Origin: Thalassotalea euphylliae
GTDB lineage: Bacteria > Pseudomonadota > Gammaproteobacteria > Enterobacterales > Alteromonadaceae
Reading direction: 5' to 3'
Length of the DNA stretch: 64,000 nucleotides
Assembly: GCF_003390395.1 (NCBI RefSeq)
Contig: NZ_QUOV01000001.1
Span: forward strand, 1,178,001 to 1,242,000
Made by a program: the position numbers and the translations under genes. Of this stretch, positions 8,629 to 17,395 are shown piece by piece; the first letter of the stretch is position 1; each line of letters starts with the position of its first letter. The notes below the pieces were generated by a model, which saw only the letters and a list, made by a program, of their open reading frames with translations, had not been told where the DNA came from and did not search any database.

Positions 8629-9262
8629 CTTTGTGAATCTCAAGTCTGAATTTCTGGCCGTTGTAGTAAAAAAATGCCGGATAGTTTTGGTTATCAACTG
8701 TTCTTAGTAATGGCATTAACTCATTTAGTGACAACCTTGGATCAAGCTCACTATCAAGGGGGGTTCTTCTAGGGTAGAAGCTCTCTTTACCTTGCTGTGG
8801 AGTGGGGCTTAGTTGTTCATACTGATCAACAAACCTAAGTGCCAGCCTAACGGATATCTCTCCTTGCATTGCTCGCCATTCTCGACAAAGCTCGTTGCCT
8901 GTCAATACAATGTTTTCTTGTAGCCATATATCACCACTATCAACTTCGGTGCTCGCTTCAATCAAAGAGACAGGAATGATATGTTGGCCGGCAATGATTT
9001 GCCAAGCCATCGGTGCAAATCCTTTACCTTGTGGTAAAGCACTTTCATGCACAACGAGGTTATATTTATTGCGAGCTAGTACATCTTCAATTACTAGCTG
9101 TGTGCACCCTAATAAAAAGCAAACATCACCCTTAGGAATATCGGCCTGATTACGATAAAGTGCCGCGGTTATGCCTCGTGCAATGAGTTCGTCCACTAGT
9201 TGTTCGGCATATACAAGGATCCAAGAGTTGTTATCTACTAATACGCTCACTTTATTGAACAC
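8621..9262 (-). CDS. Formyltransferase-like protein of pseudaminic acid loci (B)
   Basis: A 213-residue protein starting at GTG 9262, overlapping the end of pseG by 11 bases. The core contains VVHESALPQGKGFAPMAW (about 70-87) and STEVDSGDIW (about 104-113), the loop and Asp motifs of the formyltransferase fold. His72 and Asp108 are kept; the Asn expected two residues before the His is Val70. It is paralogous in plan to the next gene downstream (A), and the two overlap by 8 bases. Either they form a heteromeric enzyme or they act on two positions of one sugar. This is inferred from arrangement, with no direct evidence of the substrate. Confidence 0.65.
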   Translation of the reverse strand: MFNKVSVLVDNNSWILVYAEQLVDELIARGITAALYRNQADIPKGDVCFLLGCTQLVIEDVLARNKYNLVVHESALPQGKGFAPMAWQIIAGQHIIPVSLIEASTEVDSGDIWLQENIVLTGNELCREWRAMQGEISVRLALRFVDQYEQLSPTPQQGKESFYPRRTPLDSELDPRLSLNELMPLLRTVDNQNYPAFFYYNGQKFRLEIHKDD

Positions 9263-10433
9263 GGCTAAATACCTTATCTACAATTCTTTGACAGCCTTGC
9301 CCATCACAGACTTTAAGGCTGTTGTTTATCATCGATTCTAACTCGCTAACATGCGTTTGTATGCTGGGCAGCAGCTCAGTCACAACATGAGTGAGCTGAT
9401 TTTTCTGGTAGCTAAGGCATACATTTTCACTTGTTAAAGCCGCAGCAATATCATTTTGGTTGCTCGCCTGCACAATCAATATTGTCGGCAAACCAACGGC
9501 ACATCGCTCCCACGAGGTTGTGCCGGCGGCACCAATGGCTATATCTGCTGATAACATCAACTCACTAATATTACTGGGTGCTATATGTAAGGTCATTTCA
9601 TCATGCAGCTGACAAAACTCCATAACTTGCGCTATATGTTTAGCGCTTGTACCTATGATGACATCAATCAATCGGAAATTAGATGTTTTACCAAGCAAAG
9701 TTAGTGCCTGCAGTGTCAGGTTATCGGGATCAGTACCACCAAACATGATCAGGAGTCGAGTAGCTCCCTGCTGAATATGCAGGCGCTCTTTTCTCTGTGT
9801 GTAAATTTCTTGCTTGCTTACCCCTTTTGAGTACACAAGGTTGAATTCGTCCCTTAGCATGGCATAGTCAGTACCAAGCAATGTTTGGCTATGTGCTGGC
9901 GTTAGCTTTTTATAGCGAGATACTGGGCATAAAAATGTCTGATCTATCAGAAAGTCACACTCATGAGCTCTGTCAGCTATATCGTCAATGACAACTATTT
10001 TTCTGGTGATATTTCGAACTTGCTGGTGCCACCTAGCATCGATTCCATAATGGTCGGTAATGATAAAATCGAACCTTGACGAGACACTAATACAATCTGA
10101 TAGTTTTTTGTTTAATAGTTGGTTTTTTGCCAATGCAATAAACTCTTTGACATCATTTTCTTGAGTTTCGCCGAGCCATTCACTGTGTGCTAATTTTTCA
10201 GAGCTTTTTTTCGTTGATGCTCCATTTGACCGAGAGGTTGGTGCCGCCATCTGAACTAGATCAAACCCTGCATCCAATACGAGTTGGCTGATATTGCCTT
10301 CAGCCTGTCGGCAGAAAAAGTAGATATTTGCCCTCAGAGTTTTTTTGATGGCATTAGCTAATGTCAAGCACCGCATGATGTGACCTGTGCCAATAACCGT
10401 CGAAGAATCGGCTCGTATCGCAATATTAATCAT
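9252..10433 (-). CDS. pseG: UDP-2,4-diacetamido-2,4,6-trideoxy-altropyranose hydrolase (PseG)
   Basis: PseG removes UDP from the diacylamido-altrose nucleotide before the PseI condensation. The 393-residue protein opens with IAIRADSSTVIGTGHIMRCL, which contains the family motif G-x-GH-x-xR with catalytic His18. Later motifs of the GT-B-like fold are IMFGGTDPDN and IGAAGTTSWERCAVGLPTI. It is longer than the usual ~280-340 residues because of an insert after the first domain (about residues 60-120, rich in Ser/Lys/Glu). It lies between the class III aminotransferase and the formyltransferase-like genes. A second PseG domain occurs in the fusion at 32641-34329. Confidence 0.87.
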   Translation of the reverse strand: MINIAIRADSSTVIGTGHIMRCLTLANAIKKTLRANIYFFCRQAEGNISQLVLDAGFDLVQMAAPTSRSNGASTKKSSEKLAHSEWLGETQENDVKEFIALAKNQLLNKKLSDCISVSSRFDFIITDHYGIDARWHQQVRNITRKIVVIDDIADRAHECDFLIDQTFLCPVSRYKKLTPAHSQTLLGTDYAMLRDEFNLVYSKGVSKQEIYTQRKERLHIQQGATRLLIMFGGTDPDNLTLQALTLLGKTSNFRLIDVIIGTSAKHIAQVMEFCQLHDEMTLHIAPSNISELMLSADIAIGAAGTTSWERCAVGLPTILIVQASNQNDIAAALTSENVCLSYQKNQLTHVVTELLPSIQTHVSELESMINNSLKVCDGQGCQRIVDKVFSRVQ

Positions 10434-10453
10434 TGAGGCAAACCTGTGCTTGA

Positions 10454-11743
10454 CTATCTAACTTTAAACAGCGGTTCAAGTGGTTCGCATTGCAACTGTT
10501 CAATCACCGTTCGATTGTTTATTGCTGTATTTAGTATCGGTAGTACTTCTTCGTAGCAAGCCAGCAGGGTGGCGATATCTTCATTTGTGTGTGAATAACT
10601 TATATTGTGCGAGCCAAACGTTAAAATTCCTCGAGCGAGCATTTCCTGCATATATAGGGTTTTTATTTCAAAACTCGAATAGCCATTGCAATCTATTAGT
10701 TGTAGAAATGACCATGAGGGGTGCCCTGCCGTACTGGCAAACTGTTGGCAGTTATATTTAACAATTAGCTTGTCTAATTCAGTTAATAAGTATTGCCCTG
10801 TGCGCGCAAGTTGATCTGGTATATTGAGGTTATCAACTTTATCAAGTACCACTTTAGCAGCAGCTAATGACGCGGTTTCACCACCAAATGTGCCAGAGAA
10901 AAACACGTCTTCCATTAAGTCCATAATCTCTGCTTTACCAACAATAGCAGACAATGGAAAGCCATTAGCTAAGCCTTTTCCAAAGGTGGCGAGATCGGGT
11001 GTTATACCAAACAATTCCTGCGCACCGCCCTTAGCAAACCTACAGCCAGTTATGGTTTCATCAAACACGAATACGATATCATTAGCCTTGGCTAGAGTTT
11101 GCACTTCTGATAAATAACCGTCTTTAGGGTATTCAACGTTCATTGGCTCCATGATAATTGCAGCGATCTGTCCATGATATTGCTTTACTAAGCTTTTGAG
11201 TGCATCAATATCGTTAAATGGAAAACTTTTCGTTAATGCTTGAGTGGCTTCAGGTACGCCCAAATTTCGAGCCGTAGAACCAATATACCAATCCTGCCAG
11301 CCGTGATAACCACAAACCAACACCATGTCTTTACCTGTGAAGGCACGGGCTAGTCTAATTGCTGCCGAGGTCGCATCTGAGCCATTTTTCCCAAAACGCA
11401 CTTTTTCTGCACATGGGATAAGTTCGACAAGCTTTTCTGCTACTTCAACTTCCAACTTGTGTGGTAATGAAAAGCTCACACCCGTTTGAATTTGTTGATA
11501 AACTGCTTGGGTAACATCTTCATCAGCATAGCCGAGTGACACACACAGCAGGCCATTCATAAAGTCGATATATTCGTTGCCGTCGATATCCCAAACTCTC
11601 GCACCTTCACCTTTTTCTAGGTAAAGAGGTGCCGCACCTACTGGGAATTGTGTTTTACTTTTGCTAAAGGTTTGCGATCCAAGCGGAATGGTTTGCTCGG
11701 CTCTTTTTAACCATTGCTCAGATGATGGATATTGTCTGGTCAT
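10454..11743 (-). CDS. Class III aminotransferase (GSA aminomutase-like)
   Basis: The 429-residue PLP enzyme resembles glutamate-1-semialdehyde aminomutase and related sugar-cluster transaminases. Visible features are KNGSDATSAAIRLAR (phosphate-binding region), FVFDETITGCRF (cofactor-ring Asp) and TFGKGLANGFPLSAI, with the Schiff-base lysine. It differs from PseC (class DegT) at 38384. It is therefore not the 4-aminotransferase of the main pathway and may aminate another keto position or the side chain, or may make an acyl-group precursor. It sits 20 bases upstream of pseG and 6 bases after the cytidylyltransferase gene. The substrate is unknown. Confidence 0.8.
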   Translation of the reverse strand: MTRQYPSSEQWLKRAEQTIPLGSQTFSKSKTQFPVGAAPLYLEKGEGARVWDIDGNEYIDFMNGLLCVSLGYADEDVTQAVYQQIQTGVSFSLPHKLEVEVAEKLVELIPCAEKVRFGKNGSDATSAAIRLARAFTGKDMVLVCGYHGWQDWYIGSTARNLGVPEATQALTKSFPFNDIDALKSLVKQYHGQIAAIIMEPMNVEYPKDGYLSEVQTLAKANDIVFVFDETITGCRFAKGGAQELFGITPDLATFGKGLANGFPLSAIVGKAEIMDLMEDVFFSGTFGGETASLAAAKVVLDKVDNLNIPDQLARTGQYLLTELDKLIVKYNCQQFASTAGHPSWSFLQLIDCNGYSSFEIKTLYMQEMLARGILTFGSHNISYSHTNEDIATLLACYEEVLPILNTAINNRTVIEQLQCEPLEPLFKVR

Positions 11744-11749
11744 AGTAAA

Positions 11750-12565
11750 TTAATGCTTATTTTCTTGTGATTTAAGGGCGACACTTTGCTCTTGCTCAAT
11801 TGATTTTAAGTACCCTTCATTACGAATAATACCTTGATTAATCTTTGCTAGTTCAGGTTGTTCCACCAATAGTTGGTAGATTTGTTCGCTGTCAAAATAT
11901 TGTCCTTGTTGCCCTAGTGTCTGATAAATTTTTTCAATCAAGATGAAGTCACTTGGTTCATCAACCGTTAAGCGATAATGCGAGTAGTCAATTGTTGATG
12001 AGTAGTTGCCTTTTTTCTGTGCCAGAATGTTGCGAATAAAAGGAGTGACGTGTTCTAGCTCAGAGGGCTTTTCTGCTCTCTCCTTAGCTGTGATGAGTTG
12101 AACCATATTAAATACTTCAACATCAAATCCGTCAGGAAAAGTGGCAGGTTCAACATTTGAGGTGTAGTCATTGCCTTGTTCGATATGCATTTCAATAACT
12201 TGATCAATTATTTTTGCATCAGCTAGAGGACAGTCACCGGTTAATCGAACGATGATATCTGCTTGATAGTGCTTGGCTGCTTGGTAAAAGCGGTCAAGCA
12301 CATTGTTTAAGCTGCCTGTGTAGCATGAAATGTCTAGCTGCTGACAAAGCCTGACGATAGCCTGATCTTCTTTGTTGTCAGAGGTTGCTACAACTAATTG
12401 ATTGATGTGTTGGCAATTTGCAAGACGTTGAAGATGATGGGCAAGCATAGGCTTGCCAAGGATAGGCTTTAGCACTTTACCAGGGAGGCGGCTCGAACTT
12501 ATTCGGGCTTGCAAAATAGCAACAACCTTTGGCTTGCTATTTATCGGAGAGGTTTCGGTTTGCAT
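11750..12565 (-). CDS. SpsF-type cytidylyltransferase, probable PseF equivalent (copy 1)
   Basis: A 271-residue nucleotidyltransferase with VAILQARISSSRLPGKVL near residues 14-31, the signature of the CMP-KDO synthetase/SpsF family, and RLTGDCPLAD with the metal-binding Asp near the middle. In nonulosonate clusters such proteins replace canonical PseF (R-G-G-S-K-x-I type) and would make CMP-pseudaminic acid for the Maf transferase. The position beside the aminotransferase and pseG supports this. The tail after about residue 240 (Gln/Glu/Lys-rich) is an extension. A second family member lies at 30295-31083, matching the second PseI/PseG set. Confidence 0.75.
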   Translation of the reverse strand: MQTETSPINSKPKVVAILQARISSSRLPGKVLKPILGKPMLAHHLQRLANCQHINQLVVATSDNKEDQAIVRLCQQLDISCYTGSLNNVLDRFYQAAKHYQADIIVRLTGDCPLADAKIIDQVIEMHIEQGNDYTSNVEPATFPDGFDVEVFNMVQLITAKERAEKPSELEHVTPFIRNILAQKKGNYSSTIDYSHYRLTVDEPSDFILIEKIYQTLGQQGQYFDSEQIYQLLVEQPELAKINQGIIRNEGYLKSIEQEQSVALKSQENKH

Positions 12566-12688
12566 TTACTTACCTATTTTTCTATTAGGGGCGTTCTATC
12601 AAGGTCGTTTTATCAATGTTGCTTTAACAAAGCCATCTAATCCAAGTCGCTCTCTTAAAGGCGGAATACAGCTGAATTTAGGTGTTAT

Positions 12689-13615
12689 TTACTTAGTAAT
12701 TTGCCATAAACTCGGATTAATCAAGGCTTGTGCTTGTGAACTAAGTTCGCTTAACTTTTTTGTAAGCTCCTGTGTAGAAAGCGGGAGTTGTTTCGACATG
12801 TGATACGCCTCTACTATTTCGTCTAACTGCGCGTGTGAACAACAGCCAACAACTATTTGTTCAATAGTATTATCGTCAATTTTAGGATTCGCTTTAATTT
12901 GCCTTGCTAACATATCAAACAAGGCTAAGCATAATGTGAGCGGAGAGCAGGCGAGTGTTATCGCCAGCTGGTCGAATTTTTCAAGTGTGGCTTGATAAGG
13001 CTTAAAATATTGAGGCCGCTCAGTGGCAGGCATCAATAGCAAACCTTGTAAAAATGCGGAGCGACAATGAATTTTTACACCGTGTTTTTGGTAATCCTCA
13101 AAAAGCCTGTCTGAGACAAAACGCTGATCCAAAACGTTAGCAGGTACTTGCAATAGATCTAACTGATATTGCTTTTTTAACTGCTGCCACTGTTGTGGCG
13201 AGTAAAGCGAAGCACCAACACGATTAACAACTCCTTGCTGTTTCATTTCAGCTAATTCGCGATAGAAAGTCTTGCGTTTAGGGTGTAGAAGCAAGTCGTC
13301 TGCATGATGAAAAAGTACCGCTTCTAAGTGCTCAACATTGAGCAAATTTAAGCTGTTCTTAACCAGAGGAATAATGCTTTTAGTTTTGCTATCAAGCTTA
13401 GGGATTTTAGTGACAATACTAAACTGTCGACTGACTTCAAGCTCGCCAAGTACTTGCTCACTATTGCCATAGACACTCGCGCAATCGAGCACACTAATAC
13501 CCGCTCGATGAGCGCTTTTCAGTATTTCTTTTACTTGTAACTTATTAACTTGGCCAGCAGAGTTGCTGACGCCGTAATCTAATCCAAATTGTACTGTGCC
13601 TAAGGCTAGTTTCAT
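12689..13615 (-). CDS. Aldo/keto reductase family protein
   Basis: The 308-residue protein begins LALGTVQFGLDYGVSN and has ISVLDCASVYGNSEQVLGE, the AKR strand with Asp and the catalytic Tyr. Later come TKIPKL (Lys) and LFHHADDLL (His). The Asp-Tyr-Lys-His set of the AKR barrel is therefore visible. AKR homologues of this short type (about 300 residues) often sit beside SpsF-like genes in surface-sugar loci. It probably reduces a carbonyl on a sugar or side-chain intermediate with NADPH. A 123-bp gap separates it from the cytidylyltransferase downstream; it follows the small gene at 13654-13932 by 38 bases. Confidence 0.8.
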   Translation of the reverse strand: MKLALGTVQFGLDYGVSNSAGQVNKLQVKEILKSAHRAGISVLDCASVYGNSEQVLGELEVSRQFSIVTKIPKLDSKTKSIIPLVKNSLNLLNVEHLEAVLFHHADDLLLHPKRKTFYRELAEMKQQGVVNRVGASLYSPQQWQQLKKQYQLDLLQVPANVLDQRFVSDRLFEDYQKHGVKIHCRSAFLQGLLLMPATERPQYFKPYQATLEKFDQLAITLACSPLTLCLALFDMLARQIKANPKIDDNTIEQIVVGCCSHAQLDEIVEAYHMSKQLPLSTQELTKKLSELSSQAQALINPSLWQITK

Positions 13616-13653
13616 GCGATAGCGCTTTATTCTAGAAAGATCAAAACAAGCTG

Positions 13654-13932
13654 TTAAGGTGATTCATCAATATGTTGACGCAAAATTGCAGGCATTTCAT
13701 ATTGTAAAATATCTGCGAGGAATAATTTATCGCCTCTCTTATGGGCATCAATCATGACTTGAAAAAGCTCATTGAATACGCGGTTTCCTGTTAAAGAGTG
13801 AGCTGCGAGCAGTGCAGTTAATGCATCAATAAAATCAATATATAGGGTACTGGCTTCGCCTTCATACCCCAATCGAAAAGCGTTTGCGACCTGTTGCGCT
13901 TCTTTAGCTATTTGCTCTATTTGGCTTGCCAT
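13654..13932 (-). CDS. Small protein of unknown function, coupled to maf
   Basis: This 92-residue, largely helical and acidic protein overlaps the end of the maf gene by 16 bases, which suggests translational coupling. No family is recognised. It has no signal peptide, no membrane segment and no Cys. Hydrophobic heptad-like stretches (for example LYIDFIDALTALLAAH and FNELFQVMIDAH) suggest a helical bundle. From position it may be a chaperone or accessory subunit of the Maf glycosyltransferase, or an adaptor between flagellin and Maf. This is inference from gene order only. Confidence 0.65.
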   Translation of the reverse strand: MASQIEQIAKEAQQVANAFRLGYEGEASTLYIDFIDALTALLAAHSLTGNRVFNELFQVMIDAHKRGDKLFLADILQYEMPAILRQHIDESP

Positions 13933-15188
13933 AACGATGTTCCTGCAATTTGTGCCCCTTCTAGGCTACCGTTTAAAAATTTGATCTGGCTGTTTGCGTC
14001 TATATAACGCTCTAAGTCTCGCAGGTAACCTTTTAAATTAGGCATAGTCGCAACTTTTTCTCCATGACCGTTAAAGACCCAGTCATTAGCAAATTCAACA
14101 GCGAAATTGAGGGGGGTTTTACTTTCAGCTGATTTTTCTGGATTTGCATGACTTTTATTTTTAGTAAAAGCAAAATCAGCGCCAAGCAAAACAATAGATT
14201 TCCCCCCAATAAATGCTGCAAGATCAATCGCTGGGTGAATGACACTGCCCGCTGAAAACAAGGTAGGGCTATTTATTTGTGACTTGTAGGCTTGGTACAT
14301 CGGCGTGTTGCTATAGCTAAAGTAACGTTTGCCTTGCCATTGTTCAACAACATGTGTGGATATGCTTGGGAAGTAAACTAGGGCTGCCGCCGCAAGCTTA
14401 TTGTAGTCATCTTGATTAAACATGTTGTGTGCTAAAGCGTCAATTGAAACTACAATATCGGGCGTAATTCTATGTGCAAGTAGCGTTTTTACACTCGCAT
14501 CAACAGCGATAATAAATGGCTTATTTTCTGCTAACCAAGATAAATGGTTCTCTAGCGTTGGACCTGCTGCGGCAATATAAATTATGTCGCTCTTGGACTT
14601 GGGTAGTGCAGCAATAGACTTATCACTGTTTATAAAACTCAAATTGTTTTCAATGGTTTTTGCTACTTGAGGTAATGCCTGCTTTGATTCGATGTAGCTT
14701 TGATTAAGCTCCAAGAGAATGCGGTCCTTCAACGTCGCACATTCATCACTCGCAAGGGTGAGTTCAGCAGGGTTGGCACAAAACGGTGCATATACTTCAT
14801 TAATGTCATTATAGTGATGAAGTGTTATTTCTTTAGCATTGAGCCAGTCAGTATGATCAAGCGCATTCATTACATGGGCAAAAACACCAATGTTCAGCAC
14901 AATAATATGAATATTCTTTAAGTTTTTGTTTCTTAGCGCTAGTCTTGCTGTGTCACCTAACCCTGTGCCGTAAATAAAAGCAGATTCGGCTGTTGTGGGA
15001 ATACGACTGAGTTGTAATGCAGCCTCATGAGCGTGATCGTAGTTGGTGGTCAGCTGAATGTTATTAATTATTAGCGTATTCTGCTCTGACTCTACCGTTA
15101 GTGCTGAAAGGTCGGCACTTTCTATTGCTTGGTAAAGTTTGGGCCATCTCGCCTTGACTATATCTAAATTACTTTGCAAAAAGCTCAT
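13917..15188 (-). CDS. maf: Motility accessory factor (Maf/DUF115) flagellin glycosyltransferase
   Basis: The 423-residue protein has the DUF115 (MptE-like) core: IYIAAAGPTLENHLSWL near residues 204-219, FIIAVDASVKTLL, PDIVVSIDA near 243-251 and the later SIVLLGADFAF. Maf proteins are cytoplasmic transferases that attach nonulosonates such as pseudaminic or legionaminic acid to Ser/Thr of flagellin before export. The N-terminal ~190 residues are the usual variable region. It is the first gene of the minus-strand array, with a good ribosome site (AGGTGG about 5 bases before ATG 15188). It defines the array as a flagellin glycosylation operon. Only one Maf is visible, although two nonulosonate sets are present. 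Confidence 0.87.
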   Translation of the reverse strand: MSFLQSNLDIVKARWPKLYQAIESADLSALTVESEQNTLIINNIQLTTNYDHAHEAALQLSRIPTTAESAFIYGTGLGDTARLALRNKNLKNIHIIVLNIGVFAHVMNALDHTDWLNAKEITLHHYNDINEVYAPFCANPAELTLASDECATLKDRILLELNQSYIESKQALPQVAKTIENNLSFINSDKSIAALPKSKSDIIYIAAAGPTLENHLSWLAENKPFIIAVDASVKTLLAHRITPDIVVSIDALAHNMFNQDDYNKLAAAALVYFPSISTHVVEQWQGKRYFSYSNTPMYQAYKSQINSPTLFSAGSVIHPAIDLAAFIGGKSIVLLGADFAFTKNKSHANPEKSAESKTPLNFAVEFANDWVFNGHGEKVATMPNLKGYLRDLERYIDANSQIKFLNGSLEGAQIAGTSLWQAK

Positions 15189-15682
15189 CTACCACCTGAT
15201 ATAAATGTGTTTATTTCATTGCGAACGCTGAACAGTATAAAGGCTAAACTAATGTGGTAGCCGTTTGGCAGTTACTATCCAAGGAAAAAGCTATAGAAGA
15301 AAGCAAATGTTTAAGTTAATAGCTATTCATAACGCGGCGAGTAAGTTTAGCGATAGTATCATTATTATCAATAGATTAAATGCTAAATTGACGCCGATTA
15401 TGGGGGGCGCTGGGTGATTAAAATACTGATAGCGACTTAATTGTACTGAAAGAATACTTTAGCAAGTGCCCCTGACACAAACGTTAGTCTATGGTTAATC
15501 TTTGATAAGTAACCCTTTAACTCGCAGCTCAAGGCGTTGATATAGAACGCGTTACAATTTGTTAAAACATAAATTATTATTTATGATCAATGCCCTAGTC
15601 ATAGAGATAGCGTTTAATACGCGTCTGTCTTATTGTGTTTCCATTAATGTTGTACGACCTAATTTAGCTGAGAGTAGTCAAA
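15189..15682. other. Divergent intergenic region between maf and hddC
   Basis: This 494-bp AT-rich gap separates the minus-strand nonulosonate array from the plus-strand heptose module. I see a plausible sigma-70 promoter for the plus side (separate entry). For maf I see no convincing promoter; a TATACT-like hexamer on the minus strand at 15234-15239 lacks a good -35. There is no coding frame of note and no sigma-54 type site. Confidence 0.6.
15559..15587 (+). promoter_or_regulatory. Candidate sigma-70 promoter for the heptose module
   Basis: TTGTTA (15559-15564) and TATGAT (15582-15587) are separated by exactly 17 bases in an AT-rich stretch, about 95 bases before the hddC start. The -10 matches consensus at five of six positions and the -35 at four of six. 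In AT-rich DNA such matches occur by chance, so this is a candidate only. Confidence 0.45.
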
Positions 15683-16378
15683 ATGTTAAAAACTAAAGAG
15701 GCAATCATCCTTGTTGGTGGCCTTGGTACTCGGTTGAGCGCTGTCGTGAACGATCGCCCTAAGCCTATGGCTGATTTTAATGGCCGCCCGTTTCTCTCCT
15801 TCTTATTAGACTATTTACAGAAAAGTGGTGTCGAGCGAGTTATTCTGTCAGCAGGATACAAGGCTGACTATATCAAGTGCCATCTTGGGTTAATTGAGAC
15901 GAATATTATGCTTACCATTGTCGAAGAAAATGAGCCATTAGGCACCGGCGGGGCAGTCAAAAATGCTTTAGCACAGGTTCAATCAGAATCGTTTTTTGTA
16001 TTGAATGGTGATTCATTTTGTCAGTGTGACTTGGATTTGATGGAGCACCACCATCAAATGTCAAATGCTCAAATTACTATGTTATTGACTCAAGTCGAAG
16101 ATGCTAGTGCGTTTGGTACGGTAAGTTTGAACGGACAAGGACAATTAACGGCATTTGAAGAAAAGTCTCCGGTAAAACGCCAAGGGTTGGTTAACAGCGG
16201 CGTTTATTTGTTTGAAAAGCCAATCACCGCGAGTTTTCCTCGTGATAATCAGTTTTCGTTAGAACACGACTTCTTTCCCAAGGTATTGTCTAAAACTGTA
16301 GGATTTACAGTAAACTCTCCACTTTACGATATTGGTACGCCAGCGTCTTATCGCAACGCTTGTTTAAAATTAGGATAA
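15683..16378 (+). CDS. hddC: HddC-like heptose-1-phosphate nucleotidyltransferase
   Basis: A 231-residue sugar-phosphate nucleotidyltransferase with the signature ILVGGLGTRLSAVV followed by RPKPMADFNGRPFL (residues ~9-38) and FVLNGDSFC with the metal-binding Asp. HddC-type enzymes transfer GMP to D-glycero-D-manno-heptose 1-phosphate. This assignment is supported by a GHMP kinase of HddA type at 27443 and a GDP-mannose-dehydratase-like gene directly downstream. Other NTP-transferases such as RmlA or GalU have the same motif, so the base and sugar are inferred. It is the first gene of the plus-strand module. Confidence 0.75.
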   Translation: MLKTKEAIILVGGLGTRLSAVVNDRPKPMADFNGRPFLSFLLDYLQKSGVERVILSAGYKADYIKCHLGLIETNIMLTIVEENEPLGTGGAVKNALAQVQSESFFVLNGDSFCQCDLDLMEHHHQMSNAQITMLLTQVEDASAFGTVSLNGQGQLTAFEEKSPVKRQGLVNSGVYLFEKPITASFPRDNQFSLEHDFFPKVLSKTVGFTVNSPLYDIGTPASYRNACLKLG

Positions 16379-16381
16379 AAC

Positions 16382-17395
16382 ATGCCAAAAAAAGCACTAA
16401 TCACGGGTATTACCGGAATGGTAGGCTCTCATTTAGCAGACTACCTACTCGATAATACAGACTGGGATATTTACGGTATGTGTCGTTGGCGCAGTCCGCT
16501 TGATAATGTGCAACACCTGTTACCTCGTGTTAATGCAAAAGACAGGGTTTACTTTCTCGATGGCGATTTAACTGACTATGTGTCGCTAGTCAATGTGGTT
16601 GAGCAGAGCAAGCCCGATTATGTTTTCCATTTGGCAGCGCAAAGTTATCCTGCAACTAGCTTTACTGCGCCTTTGCAAACACTAGATACAAACATACTAG
16701 GTACAGAGCGGTTGTTGGAAGCGCTTAGACACCATCCGACAGTAGACCCTGTGATTCACGTTTGTTCTTCTTCTGAAGTATTTGGCAGAGTTCCCAAAGA
16801 AAAGTTGCCAATAGGGGAAGAGTGTAGCTTTCACCCAGCGTCTCCTTATTCCATCTCTAAAATAGGTACAGATTTAATTGGTCGTTTTCACGCTGAGGCT
16901 TATGGGCAAAAGTGTTTAACAACCCGCATGTTCACTCATACTGGTCCTAGACGTGGTGATGTATTTGCAGAGTCGAGCTTTGCTAAGCAAATTGCCATGA
17001 TTGAAGCCGGTATGTTGCCACCAGTGGTGAAAACCGGAAATTTGCAGTCACTGCGCACATGGGCAGATGTTAGAGATGCTGTTCGTGCATACTACCTGCT
17101 TGTTACAACGAACCCAGTCGCTGGCGAATATTACAATATTGGCGGCAGTTACTCCTGCACCGTTGAAGACATGCTCAATTACCTGATTTCACGCTCAACA
17201 GTGAGTGAAATCAAAGTAGAACAAGAAGCTTCACGTGTAAGACCACTAGACGCTGACCTGCAATTACCAGATACGCAAAAGTTTCAAACACACACCGGGT
17301 GGAAACCACAAATTAGTTTTGAGCAAACGATGAATGATTTGCTTGATTATTGGCGTGCGAAAGTTCGAGCTAAGGAAAACTTTTTACAGCGATGA
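16382..17395 (+). CDS. GDP-mannose 4,6-dehydratase-like (GDP-heptose dehydratase candidate)
   Basis: A 337-residue extended SDR with ITGITGMVGSHLADYLL at the NAD site (TGxxGxxG), FHLAAQSYPATSF and the active-site SSSEVFGR. SPYSISKIGTDLIG contains YxxxK. These match GMD-type dehydratases, which make the 4-keto-6-deoxy sugar from GDP-mannose. In this setting, between HddC and later HddA, the likely substrate is GDP-D-glycero-D-manno-heptose, as for DmhA/WcbK-type enzymes. The gene starts 3 bases after hddC and overlaps the NUDIX gene by 4 bases (ATGA). A true GDP-mannose substrate is possible. Confidence 0.8.
   Translation: MPKKALITGITGMVGSHLADYLLDNTDWDIYGMCRWRSPLDNVQHLLPRVNAKDRVYFLDGDLTDYVSLVNVVEQSKPDYVFHLAAQSYPATSFTAPLQTLDTNILGTERLLEALRHHPTVDPVIHVCSSSEVFGRVPKEKLPIGEECSFHPASPYSISKIGTDLIGRFHAEAYGQKCLTTRMFTHTGPRRGDVFAESSFAKQIAMIEAGMLPPVVKTGNLQSLRTWADVRDAVRAYYLLVTTNPVAGEYYNIGGSYSCTVEDMLNYLISRSTVSEIKVEQEASRVRPLDADLQLPDTQKFQTHTGWKPQISFEQTMNDLLDYWRAKVRAKENFLQR

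Noticed and set aside
2196..9262. Methionyl-tRNA formyltransferase (fmt) housekeeping genes
   Set aside because: There are three copies, two are too short for Fmt, catalytic residues are altered, and all lie within a sugar operon without def or rsmB.
15254..15264. RfaH/ops-like element (GTGGTAGCCGT)
   Set aside because: Only part of the ops consensus matches and there is no JUMPstart context; chance is likely.
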